This document shows, piece after piece, positions 1-4,364 of a stretch of 7,306 nt of DNA. The translations under genes were made by a program, and so were the position numbers. This DNA comes from Candidatus Hydrogenedentota bacterium (GTDB lineage Bacteria; Spirochaetota; Leptospiria; Turneriellales; J094): NCBI GenBank assembly GCA_003695005.1, contig RFJE01000402.1, forward strand, positions 1-7,306, in the 5' to 3' direction. The first letter of the stretch is position 1. The number at the start of each line of letters is the position of its first letter. Under the pieces are notes generated by a model. The model was given only the letters and a program-made list of their open reading frames with translations, searched no databases and had not been told where the DNA came from.

Positions 1-61
1 CCTGCTCGTGCTCAAACAGTCCTCGGCGAAGCCTGCGGAACTGCGCCGAGCAGGCCTTTTT
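1..61 (+). terminator. Possible hairpin terminator with competing stems
   Basis: Three mutually exclusive stems can be drawn here: CCTGCTCG (1-8) with CGAGCAGG (47-54), CTCGGCG (22-28) with CGCCGAG (44-50), and GCCTGC (31-36) with GCAGGC (50-55). The last is followed almost at once by five T (57-61), as in an intrinsic terminator for a plus-strand gene lying left of the window. The T run is short and the upstream gene is not visible, so termination is only a possibility. The competition between stems could also mean an attenuator or simply a palindromic repeat. Confidence 0.3.
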
Positions 62-103
62 GCCCTTCACCGAGAATTGCTGGGTAAGCAGTGGCTACAT
101 TTT

Positions 104-135
104 GTGCTATTTTCTAGCACCCTCGCTCGGGAGGG
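104..135. repeat. Two adjacent short palindromes
   Basis: GTGCTA (104-109) and TAGCAC (115-120) form a perfect 6-bp inverted repeat with a 5-base loop. It is followed directly by CCCTC (120-124) with GAGGG (131-135), a 5-bp stem with a 6-base loop. They share base 120, so the two hairpins would stack or compete. No T tract follows, so they are not intrinsic terminators on the plus strand. Confidence 0.4.
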
Positions 136-291
136 ACGCATCCATGGTTCCGCGACGACCAAGCGGATCGATACGTTAGTGAGCGGAATGAGGAAGTACC
201 CAAAGGGTAGGATCTGCGCGCGAACCCGAACGGCGAACCGATCCGACAGGATGGAGGACGAACAATTCTAACTCTCTTTGCCACTCTGCAA

Positions 292-309
292 GGATACAAA
301 TTCGTATCC
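292..309. repeat. Short inverted repeat GGATAC/GTATCC
   Basis: GGATAC (292-297) and GTATCC (304-309) form a 6-bp inverted repeat around the AT-rich spacer aaattc. It could be a small hairpin in a transcript or a protein-binding palindrome. Nothing further supports a function. Confidence 0.35.
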
Positions 310-330
310 AGCGCAAAACTAGCCGAGCGA

Positions 331-395
331 CTACGATATTGGAGCGAGAGCTTGTCCCTCACCTTTTTTTGCGTTCGGCAGCTACTATATCGTAG
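331..395. repeat. 9-bp inverted repeat interleaved with the next
   Basis: CTACGATAT (331-339) is the exact reverse complement of ATATCGTAG (387-395). The loop contains the left arm of the longer 355-372/443-460 repeat. The two helices are therefore interleaved: they could form a pseudoknot in RNA or act as alternatives to one another. A single 9-bp match could arise by chance in 560 bases, so its significance rests on this combination. Confidence 0.45.
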
Positions 396-460
396 GTATT
401 ACATCTAATAAAGCGGGAAATAAAATCATACGTGCCCCTGATGCAAAAAATGGTGAGGGA
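355..460. repeat. 18-bp near-perfect inverted repeat
   Basis: The left arm, 355-372 (TCCCTCACC, seven T, GC), is the reverse complement of the right arm, 443-460 (GC, six A, T, GGTGAGGGA), with one mismatch in 18 positions. The spacer is 70 bases. A weaker outer pairing, GGAG (341-344) with CTCC (472-475), may extend it. As RNA this would be a long stem-loop just before the exonuclease gene; as DNA it could be the ends of a small non-autonomous repeat. No target-site duplication or transposase was recognised. It is clearly an inverted repeat, but its role is unknown. Confidence 0.6.
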
Positions 461-491
461 TGGGTGCCCCCCTCCTAAATATAAGGAAAAT

Positions 492-521
492 TTGACGCTT
501 ACTGCAGAAGTTGCCTAAAAA
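492..521 (+). promoter_or_regulatory. Possible sigma-70-type promoter for the exonuclease
   Basis: TTGACG (492-497) differs from the consensus -35 box by one base. After 18 bases comes TAAAAA (516-521), a 4/6 match to the -10 box. Transcription would start near 528, giving a leader of about 30 bases for the gene at 561. AT-rich DNA gives such matches easily, so this is only a candidate. Confidence 0.3.
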
Positions 522-560
522 TACTAGTTGGCAAACTCAATAAAATTGTGATTATGTCGC

Positions 561-1583
561 ATGCTTGTTCAAATGCAGGCAAATGCACCCGAAGCTGAAA
601 ATTCAGATTTTACGATTCTTGAAACGCTTTTCTCTACGCATGCCAACATAGAGTTTCTGAATCAAGAGAATGAGATTGTCTATTTATCCAAAGAAATCCC
701 TTCTTATTTGCACGAGTTGTTATTTTTAGATGTAGAATGTATTGAACTTGGTTTTGGGCCGAGCAACATTCCTTGGTTAATTGGTCTTGCAGAGTTTACC
801 CAAAAGGGGATTCGAGTGCGGCAATTATTAGCGAAGCACCCTATTGCAGAAGTGGATTCTTTGCAAGTTTTAGATGAGATTTGGAAACAAAAGCAAAAAA
901 TTGTAAGCTATAATGGAAAATCTTTTGATATTCCCTTAATTCGTTCTCGGTTTGAGTATTTTTGTGCCGACCACAGAGACCTGAATTTTCATCACTTTGA
1001 TTTATATCATATTATAAAGCGACTGCATTGGCAAAGTCGGTATCGGTTAATAGACACAGAGCGAGAATTTCTAAATTTTTTTCGCAAAGATGATATTCCT
1101 GGTTCGTATTCGGGACAAGCATATTTTGAATACCAAAAGTTTGGCAAACGTGCGCTCATGGATAAAATTATTGATCACAACCAGCTTGATTTATTATCGA
1201 TGGCAAGTATTGTTGTTAAGTTAGCAAACTTACAAAAAATACCGAACGCATACTTTGAGCATATTCGTTTTTATTCTTTATTGCCCTTTCCTTTTGAACA
1301 AGAACTGAAAAATCGCATACAGTATCAATGCAAATCAGCTCGAGATTGGCGGGATTTAGCAAAGCTATTTCAAAAGCAAAATAAGATAAGGTCGGCTCTT
1401 TATTGTTTATGGCGCGCTTATCGTCTTGGACAAAAATCAGCATTAATCGAAATATTAAAGAAATGTAAAAAAAGATCGACTCTATTGCCGTTTGGGAAAA
1501 AACTTTTTAATTATGCATTAAAGCGAGAAGAAGCAAACATGCAAGAAAAGATATTACACTTTAGTGACCATTATATGTATTAA
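561..1583 (+). CDS. YprB-type RNase H-like 3'-5' exonuclease with helical C-terminal tail
   Basis: This 340-residue protein has a DEDD-type (RNase H-like) exonuclease domain of the YprB kind at about residues 50-225. The visible metal-binding motifs are D57-V-E59 (Exo I), Y-N118-G-K-S-F-D123 (Exo II, followed by IPLIRSRF) and H206-N-Q-L-D210 (Exo III). HFDLYH, with D147, is another conserved block. The family is thought to trim or degrade nucleic acids in the cytoplasm, but its substrate is poorly known. No signal peptide is present. The residues after ~255 (RDWRDLAKLFQKQ, then SALYCLWRAYRLG) look like one or two TPR-type helical hairpins. An in-frame stop at 549-551 limits the start to 561, or to Met5 at 573; neither has a clear Shine-Dalgarno. 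The 3' end overlaps the convergent lipoprotein gene by 23 bases. Assignment to the fold is secure, but the biological role is not. Confidence 0.82.
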   Translation: MLVQMQANAPEAENSDFTILETLFSTHANIEFLNQENEIVYLSKEIPSYLHELLFLDVECIELGFGPSNIPWLIGLAEFTQKGIRVRQLLAKHPIAEVDSLQVLDEIWKQKQKIVSYNGKSFDIPLIRSRFEYFCADHRDLNFHHFDLYHIIKRLHWQSRYRLIDTEREFLNFFRKDDIPGSYSGQAYFEYQKFGKRALMDKIIDHNQLDLLSMASIVVKLANLQKIPNAYFEHIRFYSLLPFPFEQELKNRIQYQCKSARDWRDLAKLFQKQNKIRSALYCLWRAYRLGQKSALIEILKKCKKRSTLLPFGKKLFNYALKREEANMQEKILHFSDHYMY

Positions 1584-2028
1584 AATCTAACGTTCCTTCG
1601 TCAGGATCATATACCCAACCACCACGACCATTTTTTGTTAAATGAATTACATTAGACTTAGACCTATCTTCCACAGGCACTTCCCCAAGTACTTGCTTTA
1701 ATTCCTGAACGGTTTCTGGGAAGCGATTTTCTTTTAGCTGAAAATTCATAAGAGCCATGCGCATTAAGAATAACTTTCTTTTTGAGCTTTCAGGGGGACC
1801 TTTTAACTCTTCTTCTTTAGGTGGTTTTTGCTTTTCCAATTTTTCTTCAATTACAGCCCCCGAAGCTTTCAAACGTCGAAGTTCATTTTTAAGTCGGGTA
1901 TTTTCTTCATAAAGCTGGTACGCCATTAATGTGGTCATTTCTAGTTGATCTTCCATTTCGGCAAGCTTACCATTTTGTCTGCAAGAGGCGAAAGAAAAGA
2001 ATAAAATACAAATAACATATTTCCTCAT
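1561..2028 (-). CDS. Coiled-coil lipoprotein with C-terminal pseudopilin-like module
   Basis: This 155-residue protein begins MRKY plus a hydrophobic stretch ending FSFASC, a lipobox with acylated Cys at 16; Phe at -3 is tolerated in spirochaetes. Residues ~20-67 are a charged heptad-type coiled coil (AEMEDQLE, EENTRLKNELRRL). A Pro/Lys/Glu-rich linker (68-84) follows. The C-terminal part (~86-150) reads like the globular half of a type II secretion major pseudopilin: a helix with MNFQLKENRFPETVQEL and, near the end, GGWVYDPDEGTL. The N-terminal pilin helix and prepilin cleavage site are absent. It is probably anchored in a membrane and faces the periplasm or surface. It is the second gene of an operon: its SD (AGGAG) overlaps the TAG stop of the barrel gene and only 9 bases separate the two, so coupled translation is likely. 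I do not recognise the specific family. Confidence 0.75.
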   Translation of the reverse strand: MRKYVICILFFSFASCRQNGKLAEMEDQLEMTTLMAYQLYEENTRLKNELRRLKASGAVIEEKLEKQKPPKEEELKGPPESSKRKLFLMRMALMNFQLKENRFPETVQELKQVLGEVPVEDRSKSNVIHLTKNGRGGWVYDPDEGTLDFNTYNGH

Positions 2029-2040
2029 AATACTCTCCTA
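2029..2040 (-). promoter_or_regulatory. Shine-Dalgarno overlapping the upstream stop codon
   Basis: On the minus strand the junction reads TAGGAGAGTATT followed by ATG. The TAG is the stop of the barrel gene and the same bases form a strong AGGAG ribosome binding site for the lipoprotein gene. This fixes the lipoprotein start and indicates co-transcription with translational coupling. Confidence 0.75.
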
Positions 2041-3294
2041 ATCTCGGATAAACAATTTCCCTGTCCTTTTATTATATCGGTATTTACCTCGCTTAGGATT
2101 AGGGATCTCATAAATCCTATATTCATTTAAGTATAATAAAAGTTCATTGAGGTCTCTTGGATAACGACCTTTTTGCTTGCGAAAGTTGTAAATACTTCGG
2201 CGTAATTGAATTAGAATGATACGGTCCTCGGGGTCTAAATTTGAGTCTTCGGCTTCTGTAAAATCAAGGGTTTTAACATCACTTTTTCCTTTTGGCTTTC
2301 CAAACAATTTATCTAAGCCCCATGGCCAGTTCTTCCCACCTCCAAATTGGATTCGCAAACCAAACTGGTGATAAAAGCCAAGCTCGCCACCGGGTGTTAT
2401 TGTATAAGCTAAATCATATACATAGCCCTGAATAGGTATATAAAGGGAAAGCCCCCCTGAAAAGTTCCAGGATTTAGCACGAGATCCATCTAAAGTCGTT
2501 TGTACCACGGAACCTCGTAGAGCACCGTATTCTCCAAATTTAATTTCCATCCCCGGGCCTAAGTTCCAAGATAATTCATGCAACCTCTCCCATGCAACTT
2601 CTAAATTCGCTTCCATCCAATCAAACGTGATGATATTATAAAAAATAGCAGCATAATAAGTAAAAGGCAATGGGGTTGTAATTTCGGCATATTGGATTCC
2701 GGGAGATAGATTTCTCATCCCTAAAGAAATACCTAAATTTAAATTTCTAGTTGGTTCTAAAAGGGCAGGAGCATCAAAATATAGAATACTGCCTGCATCT
2801 AAGGAAACTGCTCTAGCGGTAAATCCACCTAGTCTGGATTCAATATATTTTCCAGATAAGCCGAAGGAAAAATCAGCAAAGTGAATGGCATACATCGTGG
2901 AAAGAGCAATATCGTTCACATGTATAATTTCCTTATTAAAGTTATCATCATAAACTTCGATAGGAGGCGACCCAAAGTAACGCAGGCCTAAACCAAGCGT
3001 TCCAGCAAGCGTAGGTTTTGTCCATAAGAAACTCTGTGTTGAAAAATTAAATGGTAATGTTCGGTAAGAAAATAATAATTCCGAGTAATCTTGTAAAGCT
3101 ACCACTGCCGGATTTGTTTCGCCATACCATGAAGAAGACCCGAGGGCTGTTCCACCTCCAAGCATAGCTTGCGCAGGAGGGGTTGCGGGAATGCGCAGGA
3201 AAGGAAGACTTACGCCCCCTGCTTTTGTTGCATATAAGCTCATTACGCTAACAAATAAATCAAAAATAAGAAAGCTTGCTATACGTCTTTGCAT
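2038..3294 (-). CDS. PorV/UPF0164-type outer-membrane beta-barrel with pseudopilin-like C-terminal extension
   Basis: This 418-residue protein starts with a Sec signal peptide (MQRR, hydrophobic to ~20, likely cleaved after ATKA at ~25). Residues 31-70 carry the family hallmark: FLRIPATPPAQAMLGGGTAL, then a Trp and NPAVVAL, matching PorV/PorQ and treponemal UPF0164 FadL-like proteins. Alternating amphipathic strands run to ~318, ending in YHQFGLRIQF, a typical closing strand. Beyond the barrel lie a Lys/Asp-rich linker (~320-355) and a ~60-residue tail (RRSIYNFRKQKGRYPRDLNELL ... YRYNKRTGKL) resembling the C-terminal half of a pseudopilin and the tail of the next gene's product. Known relatives carry out hydrophobic-substrate uptake (FadL) or act as type IX secretion shuttles (PorV). 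No other type IX gene is visible, so neither role can be assigned. It is the first gene of the two-gene minus-strand operon, with a weak AAGG site about 8 bases before ATG. Confidence 0.78.
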   Translation of the reverse strand: MQRRIASFLIFDLFVSVMSLYATKAGGVSLPFLRIPATPPAQAMLGGGTALGSSSWYGETNPAVVALQDYSELLFSYRTLPFNFSTQSFLWTKPTLAGTLGLGLRYFGSPPIEVYDDNFNKEIIHVNDIALSTMYAIHFADFSFGLSGKYIESRLGGFTARAVSLDAGSILYFDAPALLEPTRNLNLGISLGMRNLSPGIQYAEITTPLPFTYYAAIFYNIITFDWMEANLEVAWERLHELSWNLGPGMEIKFGEYGALRGSVVQTTLDGSRAKSWNFSGGLSLYIPIQGYVYDLAYTITPGGELGFYHQFGLRIQFGGGKNWPWGLDKLFGKPKGKSDVKTLDFTEAEDSNLDPEDRIILIQLRRSIYNFRKQKGRYPRDLNELLLYLNEYRIYEIPNPKRGKYRYNKRTGKLFIRD

Positions 3295-3407
3295 TCCTAG
3301 TGCCTTACTATGTATTGACGGTAAAAATTCCAGTATTTTTTCAAAAAAATTATTGCCGGTCGATAAAACATGTTGTCTGTTTGTAACCTTTATAAAAAAA
3401 TGGCTTT
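3295..3407. promoter_or_regulatory. Divergent intergenic region between barrel and MBL operons
   Basis: These 113 bases separate two divergently transcribed operons and must hold the start signals for both, unless the genes are read from further away. The DNA is AT-rich. An 8-base palindrome, AACATGTT (3367-3374), sits near the centre and could be an operator. No promoter pair with good boxes and 16-18 base spacing was found on either strand. The MBL start at 3408 has no clear Shine-Dalgarno. Confidence 0.4.
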
Positions 3408-4364
3408 ATGAAAATTACCTTTTGGGGTGTTCGTGGTTCCGTTGGATCTGGTATAACAAAATCAGATGTTGAGAAAAAAATACGGCGTACTTTAGAACTA
3501 GCCTCCCCAGCTGATATTTTAAGCCCCGAATCCATTGATCGTTTTATGGCAACATTACCTTTTTCTTTAACGGGCACGTATGGAGGAAACACCACTTGTG
3601 TGGAAATTCGGACGGATGAAGATAAACTTGTGATTGTGGATGCTGGAACTGGCTTGCGCAGGCTTGGTATGCTACTGATGCAAGAGGCAAGATGGAGAGG
3701 GCAGGGGGAAATGACTTTCTTTTTTACGCATTCACACTGGGATCATATCCAAGGTCTAATGTTTTTCCCGCCTATTTTAATCCCGGGGAATAAAGTAAAA
3801 ATTGTTTCGTGTTTTAAAGATATCGAAGAACGGTTAAAATATCAGCAAGTGCGAACTCATTTTCCGATTACATTTGATGAAATGGCTGCGGAAAAAACAT
3901 TTGACCACTTTGAAGAAGGCCAGTGGTACGAGACTGATGGTTTAAAAGTAACTAGTAAAATGGTAAAACACCCGGGTGGATGCTATAGTTATAAGTTTGT
4001 TCAGCCAGATGGAAAAGCATTTATTTTTTGCTCTGATGCAGAATTTAATATGGAATCCATGTATAATATAGAGCCATATATTGAATATTTTCAGGAAGCA
4101 GATATTCTTGTGTTTGATACACAATACACGTTTGAAGAGTCCTTACAAAAAATTGACTGGGGTCATTCGAGTGCTTCCATTGCTACGGATATTGCCATTA
4201 AGAGTAATGTAAAAAAACTAATTTTATTTCACCATGATCCTTCGTATGATGACGATAAAATGGATGCTGTTACCATGCAAGCCTTAAAGTATAAAGACAT
4301 GATGGCACCGAATCATCCTTTAGAAATTCAAACTGCTTTTGAAGGGCTTACTCTTACTCTTTAA
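3408..4364 (+). CDS. Metallo-beta-lactamase-fold hydrolase (phosphodiesterase-like)
   Basis: This 318-residue cytoplasmic protein has the full metal site of the MBL superfamily: FFFTHSHWDH with H108, H110, D112 and H113, H188 (VKHPGG), D210 (FCSDAE), and a C-terminal HHDP at 275-278. The N-terminal MKITFWGVRGS, then YGGNTTCVEI and VDAGTGLR, together with FDTQY and WGHSS further on, place it in the PhnP/RNase Z/cyclic-phosphodiesterase-like branch rather than among beta-lactamases. The substrate cannot be read from the sequence; a phosphodiester such as a cyclic nucleotide or nucleic acid is likely for this branch. Residues ~12-56, between GVRGS and YGGNT, form a helical insert (KSDVEKKIRRTLELA) longer than in the shortest members. 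The stop overlaps the next start (TAATG), so this gene and the large exported protein are translationally coupled. Confidence 0.85.
   Translation: MKITFWGVRGSVGSGITKSDVEKKIRRTLELASPADILSPESIDRFMATLPFSLTGTYGGNTTCVEIRTDEDKLVIVDAGTGLRRLGMLLMQEARWRGQGEMTFFFTHSHWDHIQGLMFFPPILIPGNKVKIVSCFKDIEERLKYQQVRTHFPITFDEMAAEKTFDHFEEGQWYETDGLKVTSKMVKHPGGCYSYKFVQPDGKAFIFCSDAEFNMESMYNIEPYIEYFQEADILVFDTQYTFEESLQKIDWGHSSASIATDIAIKSNVKKLILFHHDPSYDDDKMDAVTMQALKYKDMMAPNHPLEIQTAFEGLTLTL

Larger units (their letters stand above)
1..560. other. Gene-free, structure-rich leader region
   Basis: No convincing gene is seen in this stretch. Positions 1-360 are about 55% GC, against roughly 35% in the adjoining gene, and they contain many short inverted repeats: 22-28/44-50, 104-109/115-120, 120-124/131-135, 292-297/304-309, 331-339/387-395 and 355-372/443-460. 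The only long open frame (8-271, plus) has low-complexity Arg/Thr/Ser-rich content, no recognisable family and no ribosome binding site, so it is not called. The style, GC-rich palindromic blocks next to AT-rich genes, resembles intergenic repeats I remember from leptospiral genomes, but that memory has not been checked. The region could be a dispersed repeat, a structured non-coding RNA or decayed sequence. The left end is cut by the window. Confidence 0.6.

Noticed and set aside
8..271. Open frame of 87 codons on the plus strand in the GC-rich leader
   Set aside because: It has no family motifs, no SD, unusual Arg/Thr/Ser-rich content and overlaps several palindromes; chance openness in GC-rich non-coding DNA explains it.
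331..460. Terminal inverted repeats of an insertion sequence
   Set aside because: The element would be only ~130 bases, with no transposase and no flanking target duplication seen; kept only as an inverted repeat.
3295..3407. Specific -35/-10 promoter pairs for the two divergent operons
   Set aside because: TTGACG at 3315-3320 and TTGAAA on the minus strand have no acceptable -10 box at 16-18 bases; naming a promoter would be guesswork.
3191..3595. Open frames on both strands across the divergent intergenic region
   Set aside because: They overlap the barrel and MBL coding ends, which have clear family motifs; the alternative translations show none.
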